Shown here piece by piece: positions 8,146 to 16,004 of a stretch of DNA of 64,000 nucleotides. Source of the DNA: Mucilaginibacter sabulilitoris (GTDB taxonomy: Bacteria > Bacteroidota > Bacteroidia > Sphingobacteriales > Sphingobacteriaceae); assembly GCF_034262375.1 (NCBI RefSeq), contig NZ_CP139558.1, forward strand, positions 5,952,001 through 6,016,000, in the 5' to 3' direction. The translations under genes and the position numbers were made by a program. Within the stretch, counting starts at the first letter, position 1; each line of letters opens with the position of its first letter. The notes beneath the pieces are model-generated. The model saw nothing but the letters and a program-made list of their open reading frames with translations. It made no database searches and was not told the DNA's origin.

Positions 8146-8192
8146 TCCTTTCACCTTAAATAGCCTTTCGCCTTTATTCTTTTACCTCAAAT
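8131..8192. repeat. Two-copy 31-bp tandem repeat ending 4 bp before ybbR
   Basis: Units 8131-8161 and 8162-8192 match at 26 of 31 positions; both contain CCTTTCGCCTTT followed by CTTTNACCT. The repeat is pyrimidine-rich on +, lies in the leader of the ybbR-like gene and ends immediately before its start codon. Confidence 0.7.
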
Positions 8193-8196
8193 AAAT

Positions 8197-9144
8197 ATGG
8201 CAATAGTAAAATTATCCGCAACAGAACGAAGGCGCTTATCGGCATTTTTCACCTGCCTGGTGCTGGCTGTTTTAGCCTGGATATTTACTACGCTTTCAAA
8301 TTCCTACAACTATACTGTACAAGAGGTGTTGACCTATAAAAATGCGCCCCAAAAACGCGCATTCCATTCGTTACAGCCCGATACCGTTAAAGCGACAGTG
8401 CAGGGCACCGGCTGGCAGATGATATTTTCTGGCATGCGGGAAGAAAGCAAGCCTATAACTATTGACCTTGCCACTCTTGAAAACCGGAACTTCGTGGTGC
8501 TTAGCTCCCAGCTAAAGCAAATTAACATTAATAAAGAACTTACCCAGCCTATTATAGCCATTGACCCTGATACGCTTTACTTTGATTTTTCAAACCGGCT
8601 GGTAAAAAAGGTTCCGGTACAACTTATGTCAGGTCTTAAATACAGACGGCAATTTGCGGTATCGGGCAATATTGTTATTAAACCATCTTTTATAACCGTA
8701 AGCGGTCCTGCAGACCGGCTAAAGGAAATAAAATTATGGAGAACCGACTCTCTGCAGGTGGGTGAAATTAGCGAAACTATAAATACCCGTGTAAACTTAC
8801 AATCAGTTAAAGAAGGGAATTTAAATGTATACCCCAAAACAGTACAAGTCATTATCCCTGTTGATGAGTTCACTGAAAAAACTTTAGAAATACCAGTTAA
8901 ACTCATCAACAATCATAATTATGATAATGTTAAGGTATTTCCTCAAAGAGTTAAAATAACCTTTACCACTTCGTTAAGCAGATATCCCGATATGACCGAA
9001 GACCTGTTTGAGGCCACAGCCGATCTTGACCTTTGGCGCGACCATGGTTATCGCTCATTACCGGTAAAACTTACCAGGGTTCCACCGTTTTGTAAAATTG
9101 TGAAGTTAAGTCCGGCAAATATTGATTTTATTATAAAAAAATAA
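8197..9144 (+). CDS. YbbR/CdaR-like domain protein
   Basis: 315 residues. One N-terminal membrane helix (about 15-35, FFTCLVLAVLAWIFTTL) is followed by an extracytoplasmic region made of YbbR-type beta repeats; the segments VPVQLMSGL, FITVSGPADRLKEI and IPVKLINNHNYDNVKVFPQRV mark successive units. CdaR, the best known member, regulates the c-di-AMP cyclase CdaA. Here no cdaA is adjacent, and the gene sits between yajC and coaE as in many Bacteroidota. Function is therefore inferred only at family level. It is 171 nt from yajC across the stem-loop and repeats. Confidence 0.82.
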   Translation: MAIVKLSATERRRLSAFFTCLVLAVLAWIFTTLSNSYNYTVQEVLTYKNAPQKRAFHSLQPDTVKATVQGTGWQMIFSGMREESKPITIDLATLENRNFVVLSSQLKQININKELTQPIIAIDPDTLYFDFSNRLVKKVPVQLMSGLKYRRQFAVSGNIVIKPSFITVSGPADRLKEIKLWRTDSLQVGEISETINTRVNLQSVKEGNLNVYPKTVQVIIPVDEFTEKTLEIPVKLINNHNYDNVKVFPQRVKITFTTSLSRYPDMTEDLFEATADLDLWRDHGYRSLPVKLTRVPPFCKIVKLSPANIDFIIKK

Positions 9145-9197
9145 CGCACTGCCAGAGTAAAGATTTTGGGATAAAAGATTAAGGATAACTAATATTT

Positions 9198-9205
9198 TAT
9201 CTTTG
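9198..9205 (+). promoter_or_regulatory. Possible -7 element upstream of coaE
   Basis: TATCTTTG matches TAnnTTTG exactly and lies 38 nt before the coaE start. No clear TTG sits at the usual 17-23 nt upstream, so this is weak. Confidence 0.35.
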
Positions 9206-9243
9206 CTCCAGAAGTCATTACTCAAAATTTCAATCCATAAATA

Positions 9244-9840
9244 ATGCTTAAAATTGGTTTAACGGGTAATATAGGCAGCGGTAAAACAACAGTGGCCAAG
9301 GTGTTTGAGCTTTTGGACATACCTGTTTTTTATGCCGATAATGAAGCCAAAAAGGTGATGGTTACAGATGAGATCCTGATCGAATCTATAAAGAAAACGT
9401 TCGGCACCCAATCGTATTTTGATGATGGCGCCCTTAACCGTAAACACATCGCCGGTATAGTGTTTGATAATGAGGTAGACCTGCAAAAACTTAACGCGCT
9501 GGTACACCCGGCCGTATTCAGGGCGTTTGACCATTGGGTAGCCGAAATTAAAATCGCTCCTTACGTTATTAAAGAAGCTGCCCTGTTGTTTGAAAGCGGC
9601 TCTTATAAAATGTGCGACCGCAGCTTACTGATATCCGCTCCGTTGGAGAATCGCATAGCACGTGTGATGCAGCGTGACCGTGTTTCAAAAGCTGAGGTGG
9701 AAAGCCGCGAAGCCCGGCAGTTTTCTGAAGAAAGAAAAAAACAGCTGGCCAATGATGTTATTGTGAATGATGACCAGCAACTGGTAATTCCGCAGGTGCT
9801 GGCTTTACACAGGCAATACTTAGCCCTCGCAAAAAACTAA
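9244..9840 (+). CDS. coaE: Dephospho-CoA kinase
   Basis: 198 residues. The P-loop GLTGNIGSGKTTVAK starts at residue 5, then VFYADNEAKKVM, the CoaE lid and substrate segments HPAVF and KEAALLFESG, and RVMQRD with the distal nucleotide-binding arginine. It catalyses the last step of coenzyme A synthesis, ATP-dependent 3'-phosphorylation of dephospho-CoA, in the cytosol. The length is typical. The stop codon TAA overlaps the next ATG (TAATG), so translation of the following nuclease gene is probably coupled. Confidence 0.96.
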   Translation: MLKIGLTGNIGSGKTTVAKVFELLDIPVFYADNEAKKVMVTDEILIESIKKTFGTQSYFDDGALNRKHIAGIVFDNEVDLQKLNALVHPAVFRAFDHWVAEIKIAPYVIKEAALLFESGSYKMCDRSLLISAPLENRIARVMQRDRVSKAEVESREARQFSEERKKQLANDVIVNDDQQLVIPQVLALHRQYLALAKN

Positions 9841-10778
9841 TGATACTTGACGATTTTGTGCTGATTGATGATAAGGGGCTATACTGCAAATATGGCGACT
9901 TTTATCTTGACCCCAAGCTCCCTGCAAAAACCGCTGTTATATCACACGCCCATGCCGATCATGCCATCAGCGGTAATAACGAGGTTTATTGTACCAGGGC
10001 AACGGCTACTATTATGCAGCTGCGCTATGACCGTACCGCGGCTAAGGTTTTTAACATTGTTGGCTATAACCAATCGTTTAATATTGGCCGGGTAGTTATA
10101 ACGCTGATCCCCGCCGGTCACATGTTGGGCTCGGCACAAATATTAATGGAATATGAGGGCACCCGGTACCTTTACACCGGCGATTATAAACTGCAGCCTG
10201 ATGCTACTTGCGAACCTATAGAATGGGTTACCACGGATGTACTCATAACTGAAAGCACCTTTGCCGACCCTGCCGTTTTACACCCGGATCCGGTTGTTGA
10301 AATACAAAAAATAAATGCTATAAAAACCAACATTCTGCTGGGAGCTTATGGTCTGGGCAAAAGCCAGCGCCTGATCAATCTCATTAGCACCTATGCCCCG
10401 CAAAAAAAGATACTGGTACATCACCGCATTATGCCTATTAATGCTATATATGAAAAAATGGGATTTACTTTGGGAGCTCATCAGATATATGGCCGCAAAC
10501 TGATGAAGGTACAGGATGAATTTGTTTATATTGTTCCGCCCTTTACTTTTGATAGCTATATCAGGGCCATAGGGGTTACCCGTCTATTCGCTTCCGGATG
10601 GAAAAATCTGCAGGTTAATCAAAAAGATACCCTCTTTATATCAGACCATGTGGATTGGAAGGATATCCTGGAAACCATAACCCGTACACAACCCAGCCAG
10701 ATATGGACCCTGCACGGCGATGGCCGTCATTTAAAAAATCATTTCAATAATGATATTTTTGTAAAACTGCTAAATTAA
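9840..10778 (+). CDS. MBL-fold ligase-associated type DNA exonuclease
   Basis: 312 residues of the metallo-beta-lactamase/beta-CASP-like group (mRNA 3'-end processing factor-like exonucleases). The metal motif is HAHADH at residues 36-41. Further ligand positions are seen in the AGHMLGSAQ segment, TGDYKL and the late SDHVDW and HGDG. In other bacteria this family is encoded with an ATP-dependent DNA ligase and an Lhr-type helicase and is thought to process DNA ends. Here no ligase or helicase adjoins: the partners are coaE, overlapping by one base, and a 57-codon DUF5522 gene with no gap. The biochemical role is inferred from family. Confidence 0.85.
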   Translation: MILDDFVLIDDKGLYCKYGDFYLDPKLPAKTAVISHAHADHAISGNNEVYCTRATATIMQLRYDRTAAKVFNIVGYNQSFNIGRVVITLIPAGHMLGSAQILMEYEGTRYLYTGDYKLQPDATCEPIEWVTTDVLITESTFADPAVLHPDPVVEIQKINAIKTNILLGAYGLGKSQRLINLISTYAPQKKILVHHRIMPINAIYEKMGFTLGAHQIYGRKLMKVQDEFVYIVPPFTFDSYIRAIGVTRLFASGWKNLQVNQKDTLFISDHVDWKDILETITRTQPSQIWTLHGDGRHLKNHFNNDIFVKLLN

Positions 10779-10952
10779 ATGTTACAGGAAGGCATTGATT
10801 ACTATATAAATGAGGATGGAAACTTTGTTTTTACAAAGGAGTATCATTTAAAACGTGGCTATTGCTGCAAAAACAAATGCCTTCATTGCCCATGGGGTTA
10901 TGGTAAACCTGATACCCAGGCACCAGAAAATACTTCAAATAAAAATGATTGA
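10779..10952 (+). CDS. Small Cys-rich DUF5522-like protein, 57 residues
   Basis: The ATG at 10779 follows the nuclease stop codon with no spacer, and the frame runs 57 codons to TGA at 10950-10952. The product contains GIDYYINEDGNFVFTKEYHL and then KRGYCCKNKCLHCPWGYG. The four cysteines (C29, C30, C34, C37) with a nearby His fit the DUF5522 pattern RGYCC-N-C-HCP, a likely zinc- or iron-sulfur-binding knuckle. The family has no known function. The zero-gap junction predicts translational coupling to the nuclease. The tail after residue 42 is polar and disordered. Confidence 0.85.
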   Translation: MLQEGIDYYINEDGNFVFTKEYHLKRGYCCKNKCLHCPWGYGKPDTQAPENTSNKND

Positions 10953-11043
10953 ACTGTAATTAATCGTTGTGAGTGTGCGTATTACGTGTACTACAAATTA
11001 AAAATAATTAAACATATTTGCATCTTATTGATTGTTACATATT

Positions 11044-11493
11044 ATGCGGATAGACGACGAGATACAAAGCACAAATTTTGAAGACAACTATCATAAAGTG
11101 GCGATTAACATATCATACACTTCTGGCTGGTTAAGTAATTACTTTAGATTATACTTTGACAAATACAATATTACCCAGCAACAATTTAATATTCTGCGGA
11201 TATTAAGGGGGCAATACCCAAAACCTGCTACCATTAACCTGTTAAAAGAACGCATGGTTGATAAAATGTCTGACGCATCTCGTATTGTTGACCGTCTGAT
11301 ACAAAAAGAGCTGGTTTCACGCTGCACCAATAATAAGGACAGAAGGGCGGTTGACATTCGTATTAGCGAAATGGGCTTGCAAACGCTGGCCAAAATGGAT
11401 CAGGAGTTTAAAACCAAGGACATACTCAAGGGAAACCTCACAGAAGACGAAGCGGCACAGCTCAGCGATCTGCTGGATAAGCTGAGGGGATAA
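11044..11493 (+). CDS. MarR-family transcriptional regulator
   Basis: 149 residues from ATG at 11044; a TTG four codons upstream is in frame but unlikely. The winged-helix core spans about 40-115: ITQQQFNILRILRGQ (helix 2), then NLLKERMVDKMSDASRIVDRL (recognition helix) and the wing NNKDRRAVDIRISEMG with the conserved Asp-Arg-Arg. MarR proteins are dimeric repressors that respond to small phenolics, oxidants or antibiotics. No target is obvious: the next gene is convergent across repeats. CATATTTG at 11013-11020 is a 7/8 match to the -7 element. Confidence 0.92.
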   Translation: MRIDDEIQSTNFEDNYHKVAINISYTSGWLSNYFRLYFDKYNITQQQFNILRILRGQYPKPATINLLKERMVDKMSDASRIVDRLIQKELVSRCTNNKDRRAVDIRISEMGLQTLAKMDQEFKTKDILKGNLTEDEAAQLSDLLDKLRG

Positions 11494-11517
11494 GTTTAAT
11501 ACCACTTAGGACGTACT

Positions 11518-11586
11518 GTCACCCTGAGCTTGTCGAAGGGTCGAGCGCAGATGGCCCACTCACCATGCTTCGACAAGCATGACACC
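11518..11586. repeat. REP-type inverted repeat (CTTGTCGAAG family)
   Basis: GTCACCCTGAGCTTGTCGAAG (11518-11538) pairs with the reverse complement of CTTCGACAAGCATGACA (11568-11584). The arms match the widespread intergenic element GTCACCCTGAGCTTGTCGAAG. It lies between convergent marR and the aldo/keto reductase gene and may also end transcripts. Confidence 0.75.
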
Positions 11587-11626
11587 CAGCCCTCATGCAC
11601 AATCTTTCTCTCCATCAGCGGATAAG

Positions 11627-11652
11627 GGATTGCTTCGTAGCTCAGCAATTAC
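11627..11652. repeat. Degenerate half of a second REP-type family
   Basis: GGATTGCTTCGTAGCTCAGCAAT resembles the right arm of the element at 23663-23813 (GATTGCTTCGTACCTCAATGAC) but has no left arm. It is probably a remnant. Confidence 0.5.
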
Positions 11653-11662
11653 ATACAGGAAA

Positions 11663-12646
11663 TTAAAAATGCCCTCTTATTTTATCATATATCTCGACAT
11701 CATACAATTCCCTTAGTTGCTGATGAGTTTCCTTTGACAGGTGTGGTAATTTTGACGCTTCTATATTACTGTTAACTTGTGCCACTTTTGATGCTCCCGG
11801 AATTACGGTAGTAACCTCAGGATGATCCAGTATCCACCTGATGGCCCATTGCGGCATACGTTCATCGGGGAACATACGCCTTATTTTATCGGCTAATTTA
11901 ACGCCCTCATTAAATTCAATACCCGAAAATGTTTCACCTGTGTTAAACGCTTCACCATTGGCATTATAATTACGATGATCGTTCTGCGCAAATTGGGTAT
12001 GCGCATTGAATCTGCCAGATAGTAACCCGCTCGCTAATGGCACCCGAGCAATGACGGCAACTCCTCTTTCTGCTGCCTTTGCAAACACCTTATCGGCTAC
12101 GTGCTGCCTGAACAGGTTAAATATGATCTGTAGCGACGCCAAACCTTCCTGCTCCAGGCAAATCAGCGCTTCTTCTGATGTTTCTACACTGACGCCAAAA
12201 TGGCTTATCAACCCTTGGTCTTGTAATTGGCGTAAATGGTCGAATACTTTGCCCGAGCGCATTTCTTCGGTTGGGATACAATGCAGTTGCTCTAAAAACA
12301 AACGCGGTATATCAAGATGCTTTAACGAATCTTCGACCTGGCGTTTCATGGCATCATAAGTAAAGTTCTGTGGCCATCCGTTAGGCTCATCACCACGGCG
12401 GCCCAGTTTGGTAGCCACATAAACCGGGTGTTCAATTGTTTTTAAAAACTTGCCTATAACCGTTTCACTAACGCCCATGCCATATACGTCGGCGGTGTCC
12501 AGAAAATTGCCGCCGGCATCTGTATAAGCCTTTAATATGTTTAAAGCATCAGCCTCTTTGATGTCGCCCCAGTCGGCGCTGCCCAGCTGCCAGGTGCCCA
12601 ATCCAACTTCGGCTATTGCGGTGCCTTTAAAATCTCTATAGTTCAT
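11663..12646 (-). CDS. Aldo/keto reductase
   Basis: 327 residues, a full-length AKR (alpha/beta)8 barrel. The tetrad is visible: Asp and Tyr in FLDTADVYGMG (about 48-58), Lys in YVATKLG (about 80) and His in FLEQLHCIP (about 120). The NADP-binding C-terminal segment TVIPGASKVAQVNSN (about 285-300) is typical. It resembles the YghZ/IolS-like reductases. The enzyme reduces carbonyls with NADPH in the cytosol; the substrate is unknown. It stands alone: a hairpin at 12679-12709 separates it from the operon upstream, and repeat elements lie downstream. Confidence 0.92.
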   Translation of the reverse strand: MNYRDFKGTAIAEVGLGTWQLGSADWGDIKEADALNILKAYTDAGGNFLDTADVYGMGVSETVIGKFLKTIEHPVYVATKLGRRGDEPNGWPQNFTYDAMKRQVEDSLKHLDIPRLFLEQLHCIPTEEMRSGKVFDHLRQLQDQGLISHFGVSVETSEEALICLEQEGLASLQIIFNLFRQHVADKVFAKAAERGVAVIARVPLASGLLSGRFNAHTQFAQNDHRNYNANGEAFNTGETFSGIEFNEGVKLADKIRRMFPDERMPQWAIRWILDHPEVTTVIPGASKVAQVNSNIEASKLPHLSKETHQQLRELYDVEIYDKIRGHF

Positions 12647-12678
12647 AGTACAGGTAGTTTGTTATGGTGGTAAAAGTA

Positions 12679-12709
12679 CAAAGCCATTTTGACAATCAAA
12701 ATGGCTTTG
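12679..12709 (-). terminator. Stem-loop downstream of the GHL10-like operon
   Basis: The perfect 14-bp stem CAAAGCCATTTTGA / TCAAAATGGCTTTG has a 3-nt loop. On the minus strand it is followed by TACTTTTACC, a poor U-run. A second weaker hairpin (CCTAACT 12740-12746 with AGTTAGG 12765-12771) lies nearer the stop codon. Confidence 0.6.
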
Positions 12710-12778
12710 TTGAAAGTGAGCTGACTTAGTCAATAATCACCTAACTATCATCTAAGTAAAAATAAGTTAGGAGTTTTT

Positions 12779-13864
12779 TTAGCTCCTCCTTACAGCACTT
12801 GTCTCCTGTTTTAAAATATCAAGTACAGAGGGCGTAACTCTTCCAAAGAATGATATGCCCGAAGCCCCATTCTGCAGCGCATACTGTATGCCCGAACGAA
12901 CCTCATCATCATTTTTAAAATCGGAAAGGTACAACCCGGCATAAAGCGGGAATTTGCCATCTAAAAAATGGATGCCTTCGGCAACGGCGTCCCCTATCCA
13001 TTTTACACCTTCTTTATAAAAACCATGGTATATCATGGGGCACACGCCGTCGAGCTTAAAGTTTGTCCAGTCCTGGCGTACATTACGGCGGGCAACTTCA
13101 GGCGTCGGGAAAACAGCTGCCGTAATAGCTTTTTTGTGCTGATGCGCCACTGCCGATATACTGTTTACCACCCTGATGATATTACCATACCTGAACAACC
13201 GCCAGGAAAGGCTCGCCTCCGGATATTGGATCTCTTTAATATCCTGACCATATTGCTCTTTAAATTTGGCCTGGCAAACCTCGCAGTAGCAGTAATCATA
13301 TTCGGGCAGTTCTTTGGTTTGTTCAATTTTGTATTTATCCCAAAGGTTTACAGGCAGTACCACATCGGAATAACGCACATAGTCAAGGTGTATACCGTCT
13401 ACATAGTCCTTTTCCAAAGTTTTATCAACAATGTCTTTCAGATAATTCTCCACTTCGGGGCGCGACGGGCAAAGCCAGCGGTAGTATTTTACGTAGGGCG
13501 GTTTATCGGCACATGAATCGCCATTTCGATTTTTACTGTACCACTCCGGGTGCTCCCCAATCATTTCGGCCCGGTTAAAGGTCCATATCCAGCGATGCGC
13601 TTCTATGCCGTGAGCTTTAGCAGCGCGAAAATGCCGCTCGCTGTCGTTCTCAAAAAATATCCCTGTAATACCAGCTGTTTTATAAGCCGTATAATTGGTA
13701 TTAAGATCATCATCAGTGTCCTTCAGGTTAGGATTGATCCAGATCCAGTTTTTCATTGCCTTCTTTTTACTGTTTACGGTATTTGCAGAGGCATGACCTT
13801 TTACCGGTAACTGTGAGGCCACTGTAGCCAACAGACCGGCTTTTAAAAATCCGCGCTTATTCAT
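12779..13864 (-). CDS. Secreted GHL10-like glycoside hydrolase (family 10-like TIM barrel)
   Basis: 361 residues. The N-terminus MNKRGFLKAGLLATVASQLP is Tat-like or a plain signal peptide. The barrel follows, with IWINPNLKDTDDD, GITGIFFEND and the strand YVDGIHLDYVRYSDV (about 180), where the carboxylates DGIHLDYVR resemble the catalytic region of GHL10/DUF4015-like hydrolases. A CYCEVCQAKF double Cys motif (about 225-234) may bind metal. The substrate is unknown. The start overlaps the stop of the CBM9-like gene by 8 nt, so the two are translationally coupled and probably act together outside the cytoplasm. It is only distantly like the second GHL10 gene at 38.3 kb. Confidence 0.78.
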   Translation of the reverse strand: MNKRGFLKAGLLATVASQLPVKGHASANTVNSKKKAMKNWIWINPNLKDTDDDLNTNYTAYKTAGITGIFFENDSERHFRAAKAHGIEAHRWIWTFNRAEMIGEHPEWYSKNRNGDSCADKPPYVKYYRWLCPSRPEVENYLKDIVDKTLEKDYVDGIHLDYVRYSDVVLPVNLWDKYKIEQTKELPEYDYCYCEVCQAKFKEQYGQDIKEIQYPEASLSWRLFRYGNIIRVVNSISAVAHQHKKAITAAVFPTPEVARRNVRQDWTNFKLDGVCPMIYHGFYKEGVKWIGDAVAEGIHFLDGKFPLYAGLYLSDFKNDDEVRSGIQYALQNGASGISFFGRVTPSVLDILKQETSAVRRS

Positions 13865-15008
13865 GGTGATTATTGGTTATAGGCTCAACAAACCCATCCT
13901 GATTTATGGTATATGTTGGAGAACCTTCTCCTTCGGTAATGAATGCCATAAATTGGTGTTTTGTTGATTCAAGTTGTAAGTTATTAAATTTTTTTAAAAT
14001 GTCATAACCACTTTCTATACCCAAATCTTTTAATGTTTGCGCGTACTCATGTTTTTGTTTATACCACTCTTTTTGCCGGTAGTAAATGAGCCATAAATAT
14101 TTTTTTTGTTGTTCGGCATAAGGCATTTCAAATACAACATCGTCGGCACTATGGTTGCTGAATAGCAGATACCCCCAACGTTCGGGATAATGCATATTGA
14201 TTACCCCTTGCGGCGACCATACCCAGTTATGCTCGGGCAAATCATGTCCGGATGCAGTATCCTTTAGTTTTACATATTCCCCATTCTTCACTTCGGCATC
14301 CCATTCCACCCTCGAAAAATTGATGCGCCACAAAGTTCCATGCTGCGGCGAAGCGGCTTTAAAACCCGGGTTGATCGCTTTAAAAGGAATGGCCATTTCA
14401 ACAGTCCAACCCTTGTCTTTATCTTTCGGGTTGTTCAGCGTACCCTGTATCTTAACGGCAGTACGCAAGCCATGCGCATCCCAACCGGGTACTGCACTGC
14501 CCATGTTGCGGTAGGGTTTGTTTAGGTACAGATCAAAAATAGTGTTAATGGCATTAACCTCAATTTCATAATAACTATGAGTAGTGTTCTGCGGGTCGAC
14601 AAACAACTCAAAGTCATTATCCCTGAAAACAATATCGTCATGATTTTTAAGCGTGGCCCATACATGCGGGTCATATAAGCGGGCAGCCACATACACGCAA
14701 CTATCGTCCCAGAGCATTTTAATATTGGTTTGCAGCGATGGGTTAGGTTTCAGATCGCCCTCAATATCTGTAAAATCAGCTGTCCACTTGGCCTGCTGCC
14801 ATATGTTTTCATCAATATCGCCATCAATTGCCGGGGCTTTGGCGGTATGTTTTACCACATAATTTTGAGGTATGGTAAACAAATTTTCGAGGCCTTTAAA
14901 AGCATCCTGGGCCATTAACCTACCCGAACCAAAAACTATAAATACAATTAAGCCTGTCTTTAACAAAGACAGGCCTTTAATTTTTTTAAAAACAGGTAAT
15001 GTGTTCAT
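13857..15008 (-). CDS. Secreted protein with CBM9-like domain
   Basis: 383 residues with a signal peptide (about 14-34, LKTGLIVFIVFGSGRLMAQ). The CBM9-like beta sandwich spans about 60-280: KAPAIDGDIDENIWQQAKW, LWDDSCVYVAARLYDPHVW, DNDFELFVDP and WTVEMAIPFKAI. This is the form found in Bacteroidota carbohydrate-active loci and at the end of xylanases. The last 90 residues are a helical KEWYKQKHEYAQTL region ending in a sequence that repeats in homologues next to GHL10 genes. It has no catalytic motif, so it is a likely sugar-binding partner of the hydrolase downstream. The start codon overlaps the stop of the EVE gene by one base. Confidence 0.85.
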   Translation of the reverse strand: MNTLPVFKKIKGLSLLKTGLIVFIVFGSGRLMAQDAFKGLENLFTIPQNYVVKHTAKAPAIDGDIDENIWQQAKWTADFTDIEGDLKPNPSLQTNIKMLWDDSCVYVAARLYDPHVWATLKNHDDIVFRDNDFELFVDPQNTTHSYYEIEVNAINTIFDLYLNKPYRNMGSAVPGWDAHGLRTAVKIQGTLNNPKDKDKGWTVEMAIPFKAINPGFKAASPQHGTLWRINFSRVEWDAEVKNGEYVKLKDTASGHDLPEHNWVWSPQGVINMHYPERWGYLLFSNHSADDVVFEMPYAEQQKKYLWLIYYRQKEWYKQKHEYAQTLKDLGIESGYDILKKFNNLQLESTKHQFMAFITEGEGSPTYTINQDGFVEPITNNHHE

Positions 15009-15412
15009 TAGCTGCCTAATTCTAATATACGGTCAAATTCCTCACGCTTTAAACCCATTACCGATAGGCGCCCCTGCCTAACCAACCCAACATCCTTCAA
15101 CTGCTCATCAGCCTTGATTACTTCAAGTGTTACCGGTTTTTTTAGTGTTTCAACCGGGGCCAGGTCAACCACTACCCAGTTCGGGTCGGTAGTGGTTGGG
15201 TCCTGATAAGCTTCCTTTACAACTTTGGCTATACCTACTACTTCCTTACCATCGTTACTATGGTAAAACAATACCAGGTCGCCCTCTTTCATTTCTCTGA
15301 GGTTGTTACGGGCCTGGTAATTACGTACGCCATCCCAAAAGGTACGTCCATCTTTATTAAATTTTTCCCAACTGTATTTAACGGGTTCTGATTTTACAAG
15401 CCAATGCTGCAT
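15008..15412 (-). CDS. EVE domain protein
   Basis: 134 residues, essentially a bare EVE (PUA-like) domain: HWLVKSEPVKYSWEKF, then FWDGVRNYQARNNLREMKEGDLVLFYHS, and the closing GRLSVMGLKREEFDRIL. EVE proteins flip modified bases (for example 5-methylcytosine) into a cage pocket; members act in restriction or in RNA-modification reading. The protein is cytosolic, yet its stop codon overlaps the start of a secreted CBM9-like gene. No restriction gene is nearby, so a housekeeping RNA/DNA role is as likely as defence. It is probably the first gene of the three-gene operon. Confidence 0.92.
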   Translation of the reverse strand: MQHWLVKSEPVKYSWEKFNKDGRTFWDGVRNYQARNNLREMKEGDLVLFYHSNDGKEVVGIAKVVKEAYQDPTTTDPNWVVVDLAPVETLKKPVTLEVIKADEQLKDVGLVRQGRLSVMGLKREEFDRILELGS

Positions 15413-15486
15413 AAACTATTCACAAATTTTGTAGGTGTAAAGATGTTAAAAAGCAGTGAAAAACAGGATAAGCATTTGTAAGGAAT

Positions 15487-15870
15487 TTATAACTCCACCT
15501 GTATCTCTTTCCAGTCAATAGCTCCCTGTATATCAATTAAACAGGTTTTACTGTTTAGCAATCCGGTAACGGTTTTAAATGTTCCGCTGGCGTAGCATTT
15601 ACCATTCATCTCTTTCAGCTCTTTAATAACAACTATTTCGTTAGCATAACCAGCCGATAGTTGGTTGTTTATCAGGTTTGAATAGGCAAATACAAAACCT
15701 TTATCCGGTTTAGCACCGTATAGTAGTTTTACCTCCATATTAATATAAAGTTTATGGCCCAGATAGGTTACAGCGTCTTTATTTGCATTAAATACAGGTG
15801 AAGCGGTTTGAGCAGATACCAGTGTGTTAATACCAGTTATTAAAATGACTAAAAGGATTAATTTTTTCAT
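15487..15870 (-). CDS. Small secreted hypothetical protein
   Basis: 127 residues from ATG at 15870 (MKKLILLV); a longer frame to 15909 exists but would bury the signal peptide. The signal peptide LILLVILITGINTLVSA is cleaved before QTASP. The mature part is about 105 residues, beta-rich, with two cysteines (CYASG and TCLID) that could form a disulfide. I recognise no family. It stands alone between the EVE gene and the glycosyltransferase gene, all on minus. Confidence 0.65.
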   Translation of the reverse strand: MKKLILLVILITGINTLVSAQTASPVFNANKDAVTYLGHKLYINMEVKLLYGAKPDKGFVFAYSNLINNQLSAGYANEIVVIKELKEMNGKCYASGTFKTVTGLLNSKTCLIDIQGAIDWKEIQVEL

Positions 15871-16004
15871 TAGTGTTTTTTTGCCTAAATTATGATAAAA
15901 AGCTTTCAAAGATTGGCTCCTCGGTTAACCCATTGTCATAATTATTTTTATCATCATTTTGATTTTTTAAATACTATTAATTAGGATCATATGTAGTTTG
16001 ATGC

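Noticed and set aside
8131..8192. Possible minimal CRISPR
   Set aside because: Two adjacent copies without spacers and no cas genes; it is a tandem repeat.
12968..13516. 182-codon frame on the plus strand
   Set aside because: Antisense to the GHL10-like gene; its aromatic-rich product is a frame shadow.
15008..15412. EVE protein as part of a defence island
   Set aside because: No restriction, methylase or nuclease gene adjoins; neighbours are secreted carbohydrate proteins.
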